Assembly (NCBI RefSeq): GCF_932526225.1
Contig: NC_064046.1
Location: 12,321,208 to 12,385,207 of the forward strand
Reading direction: 5' to 3'
From: Nematostella vectensis
Lineage: Eukaryota > Cnidaria > Anthozoa > Actiniaria > Edwardsiidae
Length of the DNA stretch: 64,000 bases
How positions within the stretch are numbered: position 1 is the stretch's first letter; each line of letters opens with the position of its first letter. The notes below the pieces were generated by a model. It was not told the DNA's origin. It saw only the letters and a program-made list of their open reading frames with translations, and ran no database searches. The position numbers and the translations under genes were made by a program. Positions 1 through 11,169 of the stretch are shown here, in pieces.

Positions 1-690
1 TCCCCTCCCCCCCGCCCCCCCCCGCCCCTCACACTAACACACACGTTCCTGAGGGAATGTGATATTTTTACATGAACGCACTGTTTACATACCTAAATAT
101 GAATCAAGCGTTACATGTATAAGTCGATTCCTCGCAAAAGACGCTATTATACCAGCTTGATATTATTAATTAAAGATTGAATATAATAACTTTTCTACCC
201 TCAAGTCGTAGGTAGAGGTGTCAGAGGTGGATTCACATTGAAGGGCAGTACAACGAAAGTCAAATGAGAGAACATTTTTGTTTGATACGGCGCCCGCAGA
301 TAAGCTCAGCCAAAACGTTCGCATTAGATTGGCCAATCCCTTCGTCTAAAAATATCCTGATTCACCAAAACTCCGTGATACCTGTATAATAACAGAAGGT
401 CACAGTAATTGTACGGTGTAAACTAATATCGAATAAGTATAATATCGAGTAAAACACTAAGTTTTTTAGTCCAGTTTTATATATCTCTCTTTGAGTCTCG
501 CCTTGCTTGAAAAAATAATTCAGTCCAATTTCATTGTCCCATTATATGATTTTTTATTGATGACAAATCTACAAACAAGGTGTCTAAAGTGGATGATCCA
601 CAATGCTCCATATTATTTTGAATGCTGTTAACGATCTGAATGCTTTCCCAACGCCTCTGATCTATAGATATTTCTATGTAAATTTTGCAG
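1..690. other. No gene seen
   Basis: The stretch opens with a C-rich run and is otherwise AT-rich without a convincing exon, RNA gene or long repeat. It may hold 3' sequence of the minus-strand transcript that ends near 698. Confidence 0.5.
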
Positions 691-697
691 CTTGTTA

Positions 698-1128
698 TTA
701 TTTTATGGCGAATGCTTTCTTTGGTTCGTCACCCATCCCGCCAAACCTGCCTCTCGATGGTGGCCAAACATAATCCTGTCTAAAGTCCTGTCCGTTAGCG
801 GGTGCGTCACCTATTCCGCCAAACCTGCCTCTCCGTGGTGGCCAAACGTCATCCTGTCTAAAGTCCTGTCCGTTAGCAGGGGCGTCACCTATTCCGCCAA
901 ACCTGCCTCTCCGTGGTGGCCAAACGTCATCCTGTCTAAAGTCCTGTCCGTTAGCAGGGGCGTCACCTATTCCGCCAAACCTGCCTCTCCGTGGTGGCCA
1001 AACGTCATCCTGTCTAAAGTCCTGTCCGTTAGCGGGTGCGTCACCTATTCCGCCAAACCTGCTGTTGAATGGGGGTAGAGCGACTTCACGTCTCGGTTTG
1101 TTAGCAAGTGTGTCACCCACTCGTTTAC
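698..1128 (-). CDS. Candidate terminal exon of a repeat-bearing secreted precursor
   Basis: Read on the minus strand, a TTATTGCAG acceptor is followed by 2 bases, 142 codons and TAA. The product is basic and Gly/Pro-rich. It contains about four tandem 26-residue units, RFGGIGDAPANG then QDFRQDDVWPPRRG, after a lead segment with KR and RR pairs. The acceptor phase (2 bases) matches the signal-peptide exon at 4926-4992, so splicing would add a secretory leader and give about 165 residues. The units differ mainly by synonymous changes (GDAPAN is coded in two ways), which argues for coding. The lead segment shares ALPP...RFGG with the exon at 3829-3986. Linkage to exon 4926 is inferred. Alternatives are a separate paralogous gene or a fortuitously open minisatellite, since 78 bp is a multiple of three. 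Confidence 0.5.
727..1062. repeat. 78-bp tandem repeat, about 4.3 copies
   Basis: The unit begins around the CCGCCAAACCTGCC motif and recurs every 78 bp. Because 78 is divisible by three, both strands stay open. The minus-strand reading gives the 26-residue peptide repeat. Confidence 0.9.
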
Positions 1129-1364
1129 CTGCAATAATAACAGGGTTAGTATGAAATAGGCAGCAAAGCAGAGGCATGAAGTAGTATTAAAAGTAGAAAA
1201 GTAGTAGAAAAGTTTAGTTGTCGAGGTTTGAAAAGAGTGCACAACTTGCCAGTCGGGGAGATGTAAAATGTCCGCAGAACGCTTTAAACGTGCGTACCGA
1301 CATCGTCACGAGGGTTCAAAACAATGAAGAAACATTTTGGTTCCGATGGCGCCACTTGGCAGCC

Positions 1365-1832
1365 GTTCGTCGTGCCTTCGTATATTCGGCTGTGCGAGAA
1401 CCTTCGCCACCCGACCTACGTTCATCGCGCCTTCCTATGTTCGACCGTGCAAGAACCTTCGCCAATCGACCTTCGTTCGTCGCGCCTTCGTATGTTCGAC
1501 CGTGCGAAAACCTTCGCCACTCGACCTACGTTCGTCGCGCCTACGTATGTTCGACAGTGCGAGAACCTTCGCCAATCGACCTACGTTCGTCGCGCTTTTG
1601 TATGTTTGACCGTGCAAGAACCTTCGCCACTCGATCTACGTTCGTCGCGCCTTCGTATGTTTGACCGTGCGAGAACCTTCGCCACTCGATCTACGTTCGT
1701 CCCGCCTTCGTAAGTCCGACCGTGCAAAAACCTTCGCCACTTGATCTACGTCCGTCGGGCCTTCGTATGTTCGACCGTGCGAGAACCTTCGCCACCCGAC
1801 CTACGTTCATCGCGCCTTCCTATGTTCGACTG
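1365..1832. repeat. 55-bp minisatellite, about 8 copies
   Basis: A GAACCTTCGCCACTCGACC-like core recurs at a 55-bp period, seen near 1401, 1456, 1511, 1566, 1621, 1676, 1731 and 1786. The period is not a multiple of three, so the several overlapping open frames here are repeat artefacts, not genes. Confidence 0.9.
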
Positions 1833-1837
1833 TACTC

Positions 1838-1943
1838 ACCATGGAAACCTACCTCAACTACCGTCATGCAGCGCGCGCTTCCTTTGTTGCAAACTTAAAA
1901 ATGCGCGCGCTGCATTCTGGTTGGTGAGGTAGGTTTCTATGGT
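1838..1943. mobile_element. Short palindromic element (MITE-like)
   Basis: The ends ACCATGGAAACCTACCTCA and TGAGGTAGGTTTCTATGGT are near-perfect inverted repeats around a GC-rich centre with GCGCGCGC tracts. It is about 106 bp with no coding capacity. A target duplication was not resolved. Confidence 0.6.
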
Positions 1944-3828
1944 AATGCGCGCGCAAACTTATGGCTGGAATGGCCCATTGGCCGCATAGACAAATCATTG
2001 ATCATGTTTCCAGTTGTTATTTTCAAATAATTTTATAGCAATTGGTTTAGATTTTGAACAATAGGTCTCTACTTTGTCATACTAGAAAAAAAAACAATTA
2101 CCTAAAGCAACTTTTTATGGGTGTTGATAGGGTTATTGCAAATTATTAGAATTTGAAATTATTTCAATTTATTGGAATCTAGAAAGTTATGTATAAGCTT
2201 GAATAAAAAAAGGTTTAGCCGACTATGGCTCGGGCAATTGTTTTATCAACTTTTCTGGTTTCCGGGCTTCAGTTGATTATCACATCCAAAGCTCTTTAAA
2301 AAAAAACATAAAAAAGAATTGGAGTCAGTAAGAACTGTAAAAATGTAAACAAAATAAGTAACATAGCAATGCTCGTAATGTGCATACACCTATTTCAATA
2401 AACGTTGTCAGTGCAAATGGCGAATGGCAATTGGCAAATGGCAGTTCTAAGAACAATCACTGCTTATGGTTCTAATTATTTGAAAGAATAAAGATGATGA
2501 GTAATATAATCGCAGAAAATTACCCATATTTTTCTACATTCAGTAGAAATTTGACAAGTTCCATGGTATTTTTTTGAAAGCATAAAACATATTTTGAAAT
2601 ATGTGTATGCTGTTCTCCTCGAATAAGCAATAACCTATTCATTGCTCGCATTTTACATACTGGTTCTACTCCCTTGTGCCCAATTGGTCCCCTTGGCGTA
2701 TGTTATGAAAGTAGGAAACTAAGGCTTTGTATCATTTGGTGGGATGGGTGATTTCTAGGCTCCAATCAAGGCAAAACCTTTTATACACCATGAATGGCGA
2801 TGCCCGTTCCGTTTTATACAGGCCCGCGTAGTTCCCAAAAGTTGTATGTATTTGCATGATTATAGCCGATTAAAGAAAGGTGGCGGTGATGATAGGTGGG
2901 GGGGGAGGGGAGGTCTGGTATCTAGAGCGCGAAATGTATGGAATCGTCGGTTTACGTCTTGTAGTACAACAGTCATGTGTGCTAGCCAATTGCCACCGGG
3001 GGTTATCGGCATCAAGCGCGTTAAGACGTTTAAGCTTCTAGGCGTGTAGATATCATAGGATTAACCTTGAGGGTGGGGATGGGGGGTGGTTCACAGACAT
3101 GGAGTACGTATTGAAGAAGAACAACCTCAGGCAGCTTAAAGTGGCAATTGTACCAGGCTATTTTTAAAACACGACATCCGCTCTAAATGATCAGTTACGT
3201 CTTCAAAGAAACTTCGAGTAGACACACTGTACAATTTTTAAATATTTTTTCACGTATTCCGTTAAAAATTATTGAGGACTGAATTAACCGATTGCCGCTT
3301 TAAGCGTTGCGGCGTGTCATCTGTTGATTTTGTTCTCTCATACAATCAGTACTAGAGTACGCGTATATAGTATACCCTAACTTGCCACAATTCATTGCGA
3401 ACTTTCTAGAGGCTGTACTAATACGCGCTTTGAGAATAATTTTCTCAAACAAACACCCTTCGGAAGCATTGTTTCTTGTACTGTTGTAGTCTATAAATAT
3501 ATATATAACAATAACCTTATAGGAAAACAATTTTATTTTCACAATAAAATTTATCTTATGGTATACATGGTTCAATCTCAATAATGATTTCGAGAATGGT
3601 CGTGTTTGCTGCCAACCAATCATATTGAATCATTTGACAATATGTCAATCAAAAGTGAAACACAACCAATCATGACTAGTTTGTGCTTGTACACTAGCGC
3701 GCATATCTCCACCAATCACAGATAGCGGTTTCATTTCCTGGTGTTGGTTGATATTTAGGTGATGTTTGAGTTTTGCTTATTCGAGCTTGTTATGATGGGT
3801 GTTTCATTGGGTTAATGGCACATCAAGT
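1944..3828. other. No gene seen; candidate intron or intergenic
   Basis: AT-rich sequence without a supportable exon. If the signal-peptide exon at 4926 splices to the repeat exon at 1128, this is intronic. If 3829-3986 is the only terminal exon, it is intergenic. Confidence 0.4.
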
Positions 3829-3986
3829 TTAGCGTCTTCGCCCTATTTGGCCGCCGAATCTTGGAGGTAGTGCCGCGCTTCTCTTGTCTTCTAGCTTAAA
3901 TAAGCTCTGTATGTCGAGCGGAGCCTTTCGTGCGTTCATAAAGGCTTCGTACAACTCTTCTCTTTCATCTAGACCTGTTGGACTCC
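3829..3986 (-). CDS. Precursor exon 2 (terminal)
   Basis: Encodes the acidic spacer and the single KR...GRRR peptide cassette. Its acceptor phase is identical to that of the repeat exon at 698-1128, so the two could be mutually exclusive terminal exons. Confidence 0.6.
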
Positions 3987-4992
3987 CTGTTGTCCGCAAG
4001 CAAGAAATCCAGTGAAACATTGGCGCGAACACAAATTAAATAGGCATTTAGTCTCCACGATGTCAGTCCGTTAAACATTATAGCAAATGCAGGTCGCTCT
4101 TATCCAGTATTATTACATTTTCTTTATGTTTTATTTATTTATCTATTTTTTTCTTATCGCAAATTTTTTTTATGCACATGATGATTAGCTTAGCTTACAA
4201 AAATTGAACAAATTATTCACATCTGTTCACATAAAACAATCAAATAAAAAAATGCTTTGGCAGCTAATTAAAAGCCATAATAATAACAGTTATCATAACG
4301 TGTTTACTTTTCTTTTATTTCATTTAAGTTTTATCTTATTGCGCATGCGCATAACTCATATGAGCAGTTCACCTGCTTAGCGGGAGTTTTTGATGAATGT
4401 CTAGGCGGGGGCTGGTGATGAGGTAGGCACGATTTGGATTAAAGATGCGTTTATGGAGAAAAGTTGTGCTTTTGAAATGTCTAGGGTTTTTTTTTACCCA
4501 TGATAGGCTACAACATTTATGTTATTTCATTGTTGAAGGGAGTGAAATGCCCACAAAGTATCAGTGATTACGTAATGTTTTGGATGTTTTGACATGTGGC
4601 CAAGGACCATAAATAGCTTAGCCCTTTGCATCTCTTTTAATTTATCATCCGCTATCAAAGTCATATCTCCTTATAAAAAAAGCGAATGAATTTATTATTA
4701 TAGTGGTTCTAAAATGGTTGCTTCCTCAGGCAAAATCGGTTAACCTATTTTTAAAAGATTGGTGACCTAATAGGGGAATTAGATCATAGCCCGTAGCCCC
4801 ATAATTTCTAGACTTGAACACAGCATGTTGCTTATGAAAGGTATGGGGGTATGGGTTGCGCATAAGGGCAAGGAGAAAAATTTGTGTGTGTGTGTGTGTT
4901 GCCGCGATATTGCAGGCAACTTTACCTTCGGTGTACAGAACAGTGATCGTCAGCACAACAAATACTCCAATAACGACACTCAGGGGCTGCAT
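3829..4992 (-). CDS. Candidate amidated neuropeptide precursor, two coding exons
   Basis: The join is 4926-4992 (22 codons plus G) to 3829-3986 (2 bases, 51 codons, TAA), giving 74 residues. The start is ATG at 4992. Residues 1-22 form a signal peptide with a long hydrophobic core (SVVIGVFVVLTITVLY). The donor reads GAAG|GTAAAG. The second exon begins after GGACAACAG; an alternative in-phase CAG acceptor lies 12 nt further in. The mature region has KR at 57-58 and ends GRRR at 71-74, so cleavage and amidation would release SAALPPRFGGQI-amide. There are no cysteines. The layout of signal peptide, acidic spacer, dibasic site and C-terminal Gly plus basic residues is typical of neuropeptide precursors. 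The family is not recognised. A TTTTCTCCGATAG acceptor ends at 5005, suggesting a 5'UTR intron. Confidence 0.6.
4882..4900. repeat. (GT)n microsatellite
   Basis: Run of about nine GT dinucleotides in the candidate precursor intron. Confidence 0.9.
4926..4992 (-). CDS. Precursor exon 1 (signal peptide)
   Basis: Encodes a 22-residue signal peptide ending one base into the next codon at a GAAG|GTAAAG donor. The first ATG after the putative 5'UTR acceptor was taken as the start. Confidence 0.65.
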
Positions 4993-5004
4993 GATGACGT
5001 GCAA

Positions 5005-7190
5005 CTATCGGAGAAAAGAAAAAACCGCACATTAACCATATTTAACAGTTAATTGTATTGTGTCCATTGATGATTTGAGAGGAATGGTCGACAAAAATGA
5101 CGATTGCTATCGTTAAAACAGCTAGCTCGGTTGTTGCATATAAATCGGGATGCTTATAAAGTCCCATATAAAAAGTCGCATATGAATGCTAACGCATGTA
5201 TTCTCGCCATTGCTTTGCTTTCGAATGAAAAGCAAAATGACAGGCTCTCTTGTAAAAAACGGGTTCTCGCAAGTGTTTGCTAAATAAGGGCGATGGCCTT
5301 TTAGATGAGAAACATTGCAATATACTAGTTCAACGACACAACACTCACAGTGTCCCTTCATACACCTTCGTAGAAGAAGGCCAGACCTGACCGACATCTT
5401 AGATAGCATGATAAAACCTTTAATTTTTTATTTGTTTCCATTTTCGTAAAGATGGGACAAACGTACGGGCAGAGAAACAAGCCCCACTTTTCAAAAGTGG
5501 TAAAATTTAATATAACGAAGTGCTATTGATTGTACGATCAAGCCTATTTTATGAAAGCAACAGAAAGACAGTATACATTATAAGTAATAGCTGTGGAAGG
5601 CAACTAACCTTTTAACGGCACTGTGGTTGATTGATGAGGCTGTGATGTGTGGATGGCAAAGTTCTATCCTCGGATTTATATCGAATAAGTAAAGTCCCTT
5701 CCGCTTTTGTTATTGGGCACCCTTGAAAATCGCCAATTATCAAGTTCTTCTCATCTCAGAGCCAAACGCAAGTGCACCAATTTACAACTTGATTTATATT
5801 TCAAAAAGATAGCGAACTAAATAAACACTTAAGTAGAAAATTAAACAATGCTTTCCGGTCGTAAAGTATCATTTTGACATTAACGTTTCTCTTAAATTAA
5901 TTCCAGCAATATCTCATTGAAATGTTTCCGATTTATCAATTTCTCATAGACTTTAAAATTTCGTTATTTTTCCGCTAAAATTTAATGGCTTTGTGTCTTC
6001 TTAATGGACATAAATGCACATGGTATTTAATCAATGTTCGATTCGGTCAGTTTATACACATTATGGTGATGTAATCACGGTGCCGCCGCTGAGCTTTTTC
6101 GCCCAATCCGGCACTAATTCATTTTGCAAAGAGGACTCACAATTTTTAAAATTACAGTTGTATTACTCATAAGTTAATGCAATTAAGCAAGGTTTAATTC
6201 AAGGTGAGAATTGTTGGATAACTTTAAGGTTTAACCAATAGTCAGGTACATATATTTGTTACGACAGCGGCGTCAGTGTAAAGATGATAAAAATTGTGAC
6301 CCAATTAAAGGTTCTCACCATTACCTAGCTTAAGGATTTATTTTCTCTTGTCACGTATACAGAATTATTGTGCCCTAACTTGGAACAATCTTGAATTTTC
6401 TCCTGAGACCAGCAACTCCGTCAATTGGAGTTTAATTAAGCGCTCAAACACGTGTGCTAATTCAAGAGTATTCTATTGGTCTTGGCGAATGACCCAAACA
6501 GATTGATAGACTTTTAAGACAACATTTCTCATAAAGAGAGTAGAAGTTGAGCTAGGAAAAGAGGTATGGTACTTAAGGTCTTCACTAAACTGTTTCAGCC
6601 CCAAACCCTCCCATAGCCCGTTTGTAGGCGGTAGACTTGGTCCATCAGGATATCTGCCGCCATTTTGGATTTGTGACTACGAGCGGTCCCGCGCGCGAAC
6701 GGGATACTAAAAAGTTGTTGACCGAGCGGCGCCGAGTATTATGCGGGCGCTTCTAAGGGCGCTTAAACTCTTCGAGTGTGGTTAAAAACAAAGAGGATAA
6801 CAGATGTGGTAGTTGCACATACTAATAAACATAAAGGCGAATACAATGTGCATTTTTGCCAATTACATCACCACACTCTTTAAATCCCGGTAGCAGAAGA
6901 AAAGAGAATGGATAAAAACTTGGTTATGTATATCATTCTACTAGGAAATGTGTAGTTAAAAAATGTTTAGTATTTGTATAACACAAATAACATCGAGGTT
7001 ACAGGTTATTGGTGAAGTGTAGTGAAGTGTGGTGAGAAAAAAAAACCGGCTTAACGTCGTTATCCGAAGAGGAGACAAATTCCCTGTCGTTATCCGAAGA
7101 GGCGACACATTCCCTGTTGTTAACAGTTTACCGGTATTCCAATCCCGTAACTTAACTCTCACGACAGGATCTTTAAGGAAGTGCCTTGAG
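5005..7190. other. No gene seen
   Basis: Mostly AT-rich and unique-looking. No exon with both splice sites and a recognisable protein was found. Upstream untranslated exons of the precursor gene could lie here. Confidence 0.45.
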
Positions 7191-7194
7191 TTGG

Positions 7195-7805
7195 GTCGCA
7201 ATCTCGCTGTAGACTACTCCACCCTCTCGGGTAAGTTAAACGTGGCCTGGCTACTGCGTCATAGACAAACAGAACTTCGCGCAATTGATAGCTACATGAA
7301 TCGAAAGTGCCTTTTCGACAGCGACAATGCCGACAGAGTCTAGAAGAACCAGGAAGGGCTTTTTTTTCGGGGGAGGGGTCTGGCTCCTCCATAAGGGTAA
7401 GTAATAAAAGTGGCGTGGCTTCCACTCCCGCAATTAATAGCCATTAAAGGTATCGCCAAGAAAGTGTTTCGAGTGTAGAATCGGGAAGGTTTTATAGGGG
7501 GGGATCTTTCTGTAGACTACTTCACCCTTTAGGGGTAAGTTATGAACGTGACCTGGCTTCCACTCGACCAATTAATAGCTATTAAAGGTATTGCCAAGTA
7601 AGTGTTTCGAGTGTAGAATCGGGAAGGTTTTATAAAGGGGGGATCTTTCTGTAGAGTACTTCACCCTTTAGGGTAAGTTATGAACGTGACCTGGCTCCCA
7701 CTAGAGCAATTCATAGCCATTAGTCACGTCGTCAAGAAAGTGTTTCAAGTGTAGAATCCGGAAGGTTTTATAAGAGGAAATCTTGCTGCGCCACCCTCTC
7801 AGGTA
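7195..7805. repeat. Tandem array of about 140-bp units with GGTAAGTT motifs
   Basis: About four to five diverged units share GTAGACTACTTCACCC, then GGTAAGTTA, then GAACGTGACCTGGCT, then TTCGAGTGTAGAATCGGGAAGG. Each contains a plus-strand splice-donor-like GGTAAGTT. No gene was recognised here, although a short open frame covers 7029-7215 next to the first unit. Confidence 0.7.
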
Positions 7806-8725
7806 AATGTGCTATATTTGAAACAGATAAGACCTACAGGGGTGTTCAAGGAAGTGGAACATAGGAAGAGGCGACGGATGGTCGATCGCGATATTTCTAT
7901 CTCAGTGTACTCATCCTTGAAAAGATTACACGAGCCTGTAAAATGTTTGGAGTTTGTGTTAGTTAACTGTAGTCTGGAGTTTCCATTTCTTGGGAAACTT
8001 CCCTTATGATATGAAAATGATACAGGACAGGGTTGCAGTCATTTCGAGGGATCAGGATCAAGCAAAGGATATTTTTTTAGGAATTCTCAGTGGAATCACA
8101 AAACCTTCCAGAGCACTTGTCGGACAGCTTTTTGTTGTTGTTTTTAATTAAAATCCAAGAAAATGTGAAAAGATATCTCCCATCCTTTCTTATTTTAAAC
8201 TTAAAATATTGGGAAAGGATTTTCTTCGCACTTGGAATTTTGCTAAGGGGCCCTTTAAGACTACATACACGGCCATGAACATACGCGAAGACCCAGCGGT
8301 TGCGGTCGCACCTAAAGGGCTTTTTTTCGGTCGAAAAAGAAAATACTGGATATTCCTCGGATCGTAAGATTATCAAGACACCTCTAGTTGTTTAATTGCA
8401 TTTGGATTATTAAATTATGCGTGTCAAACGAGAAGGTTGTCTTTTTGATATCCGCAACAACCTTGGTCCCCTTTACAAAGAGTCGGAAAGTCTCGTTCGT
8501 GTGGTGACATGATGGCTTTTAGCCCCGAAGTACCTCAAGGCTCGCGTCGTGCCTTAATGCTCAGGTTCTATTACATCTCAAGTGCGTATTGTAAATTTAA
8601 GTCTAATTTAACAAATCAGCTGGCACCGTTCTCGATTTTCAGCAATTTCAGGCTAAACAAGGCAGCCCTCAGCCTTAAGCAAGTTAAGCAAGAACTCTAT
8701 ATGTGACTATAGCGTCACAAAATTC
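7806..8725. other. No gene seen
   Basis: Contains the end of the preceding array and several short open frames on both strands without recognisable protein features. Confidence 0.4.
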
Positions 8726-8867
8726 GGCTAAGTCCAAACGTCGTATTATCCATAAGCCGTATTCAATGCAAATTTAAATGAATCGAGTCGATTGTTTTAT
8801 TTTCATTTGCTTGTATTTGCATTGAATACGGCTCATGGATAATAAAATACGACGTTTGAACCTAGCC
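8726..8867. mobile_element. Palindromic MITE-like element
   Basis: The left arm GGCTAAGTCCAAACGTCG continues through CATAAGCCGTATTCAATGCA and is mirrored on the right, ending CGACGTTTGAACCTAGCC. The arms are about 48 nt around an AT-rich centre. Confidence 0.75.
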
Positions 8868-8939
8868 TCAGAGACAACTTATATCGCTATTAACTTGTAA
8901 AATTGAGCTTCTAGGGAGAAAAAAAAACACCAGAAACGG

Positions 8940-9230
8940 ATACATTTACATTTCAACAAAGTTTATTTTATGAATGAGAGCATAAGCATACAAGGAAAAA
9001 ACTCATAGATATTCATTTGAGTGAATTCGTATGTACTTAGAAATCCTTCACTGACGCGGTTGGGAAGCCTGTGTTCGAAGAGGGCTACAGGTCGAAGGAC
9101 CTGTGGTATGAAAGGTGCGTGCTCCTTGGCAGAATAGGGACCTATTTTACGACGGTGAGAGTCGAGGACGGCGCATACGCATGATTTCAGCGTGCGATAC
9201 AACATATTTCTGCCAGCGCTTGAAGAAGTA
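8940..9230. other. Unassigned segment with a minus-strand AATAAA
   Basis: A minus-strand frame of 80 codons (8963-9205) is followed at once by an AATAAA on the same strand near 8960. This could be the 3' end of an unrecognised transcript or chance. No homology is recognised. Confidence 0.2.
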
Positions 9231-9291
9231 CAATGTGTGCGCCTTCCTTTCCCTCAGCCGTACCTAATGGCTTAAGTTGTCAGTATAATGT

Positions 9292-10093
9292 TTCCCTGCT
9301 AGCAGAGGCCTCTTTTCTCTGTATTTCGCTGGGCTGGAGTTCGCGAGGAAAAGATACCTCTGCCATGGGTCGGAACTGTTTTTGTTGCGCATGCGTGAGC
9401 GTTAATAAGCGACCGACGTGCCAAAACCCGTACCATCGCGCGAAAGCTGTCAATATGCTAATATGCTTTGCATGGGTTCAGTCGAAAATCATGAATCAAA
9501 CTCCGGTTAGTTCTCCTCTTCGAAAAAAAGAAAACAACTGTTCAATTTCAATCACCTAAAACGTCAATAAAAAGATTGTACAACAAACGCAGCAAAGACG
9601 AGTTTTGTCTTGTTTGTGGGATTAATTTCAAGACATCTGGGCAGGCGAGTTTCTTCAATGTAAATATCGCACAGTTGGATTCGAAGAAAATGTTACAAAA
9701 CTTTTTGGTAAACTTAGATCAGATATTCCCAGAAGAATATGCAAAACCTGTAAACGAAAGATTGACTCGTTAGTCAAAAGAGAGAAAATTATGAATGAAG
9801 ATAAGGCATTGAATGCTTCTTTTATAATTCGTCGCGTGATATTTCTACGGAGGACGCCGTTTCGAATGCGGGCTTATTATCCCGCAGCGGATATACGTTT
9901 CATGCATGCGCTAGTCATTGTGGGCTCAAATAGTGGCCAGTAATTAATGAACGGGGCATGCGCTCTGGATCTCGTCCACGATCGTGGACGGCGGTTTGAT
10001 CAAACGAACTTGCGACCCATGGCAGAGGTATCTTTTCCTCGCGAACTCCAGCCCAGCGAAATACAGAGAAAAGAGGCCTCTGCTAGCAGGGAA
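9292..10093. mobile_element. Non-autonomous DNA transposon, MULE-like, 802 bp
   Basis: About 80 nt at the left end (TTCCCTGCTAGCAGAGGCC onward to CCATGGGTCG) is repeated inverted at the right end. The element is flanked by direct copies of GTATAATGT at 9283-9291 and 10094-10102. A 9-bp duplication with long inverted repeats is typical of Mutator-like elements. No transposase is present. The interior carries a zinc-finger-like gene fragment. Element class is inferred from duplication length only. Confidence 0.8.
9597..9850 (+). pseudogene. Frameshifted zinc-binding domain fragment inside the transposon
   Basis: One frame reads FCLVCGINFKTSGQ, then about 40 residues. A single-base frame change then gives RRICKTCKRKIDSLVKRE. 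The spacing CxxC-x(~45)-CxxC resembles a treble-clef or ZAD-like zinc-binding domain. With the shift it cannot be translated as one protein. It looks like host coding sequence captured by the element and then decayed. The family is inferred. Confidence 0.45.
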
Positions 10094-10469
10094 GTATAAT
10101 GTATCTTCGAGCTGTGAAGACCACTAACTGAACTATTATCAGTTTTCTGGTTTTCTCTCTCAAGATAAACGAAAAAACTATAAAAAGGCTCCGTATTATC
10201 AGAGAATAATAATCACCACTCCCAAATAACATAAAAATGCGACCTCTCGATATCTTAAAAAAGTAAAATAGCCGGCAAAATGAATTAGAAGTTGAGAGCC
10301 ATTTTATCTATCGGTTCATGCTGGTAAAATACAGTACTTTCAATTCCGGTTTCTATCAAAATCACGAAAAAGGAGGGCGCCCATCTATAATTGGCCTATT
10401 GTTCCTTTGTCGGACCACGTGCACGGTGCCGGCTTACTACCTATTGTTCGCACACTATACTAGATTCAG

Positions 10470-10660
10470 TTTCTTCTGCTCCGACGAAGGGCTAACGCTC
10501 GAAACGTCAGCGCAACTACTCCGTTTGAGGGGTTTAACATACCTTTCCAACCTTGTGTCGAGTTATACCTTGCCTACACCATGCCTACGCAGACCATCTA
10601 GTTTTTCTACAGCTTGTCTGTAGTCTTTCTTGTTATACCATTTTAAAATAAGAACCTGTT
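10470..10660 (+). repeat. Interspersed repeat fragment with hammerhead-like core
   Basis: The segment has CCGACGAAGGGCTAACGCTC then GAAACGTCAGC, a motif I associate with Penelope-like element ends and retrozymes that carry hammerhead ribozymes. The CCGACGA box departs from CUGANGA at one base. The following CTACGCAGACCATCTAG and TACAGCTTGTCTGTAGTC words recur in the array at 25,650-26,145. Class and activity are inferred. Confidence 0.35.
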
Positions 10661-10945
10661 TTAAATTTTAGTTTGAAAAGGTTTTTATTTAACGGGGTTC
10701 TAAATTGGTATTTTTAGGCTAACAGGTTCTTTAACTCTAGGTTCTAATAAGCGGGTAAGTACTGTATATCGCCTATGTCCATACCGATTCTGCTCCATGC
10801 GATATTTCTTAATTGTTGTTGTCAGGCAAACATAGAAAAGCGGTTACTATGAAATCGCAAACATGACAACGTTAATCATTTCTTTGTTCCCAGTTGAGAA
10901 GCGTTCGCGCTAACGCACGTGGTTTCAGGATCTAGGTGTGACACA

Positions 10946-10952
10946 TATAAAA
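10946..10952 (+). promoter_or_regulatory. TATA box of the sulfotransferase gene
   Basis: TATAAAA lies 34 bases before the start codon at 10,986, so transcription would begin very near the ATG and give a very short leader. Confidence 0.4.
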
Positions 10953-10985
10953 CAGACATAAATCAATTCTATAAGTAGGGCAAGC

Positions 10986-11169
10986 ATGGCGAATGTAGTA
11001 AGCGAAAATGGGGAGCCAAAATCAGCAATAAGTTACAAACATCCTGATTTTTTTGCCAAAGTTAACGAGCAAGTACTTATGCCGGGCACAACGGAAGAAA
11101 TGTTGGATTGTTTATCGAGGCTGAAGGTTTGCAATGACGACGTCATTATAACATCATGGCCGAAATCGG
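10986..11169 (+). CDS. Sulfotransferase exon 1
   Basis: Encodes residues 1-61 and one base of Gly62. It ends inside the PKSGTTW loop at a TCGG|GTAAGA donor. The ATG at 10,986 is the first in frame after the TATA box. Confidence 0.93.

Noticed and set aside
692-1078. Plus-strand repeat frame opposite the 698-1128 exon
   Set aside because: A shadow of the 78-bp repeat. The minus strand has the splice acceptor and synonymous variation.
1218-1932. Overlapping Arg/Ser-rich frames in all phases
   Set aside because: They come from a 55-bp minisatellite whose period is not a multiple of three.
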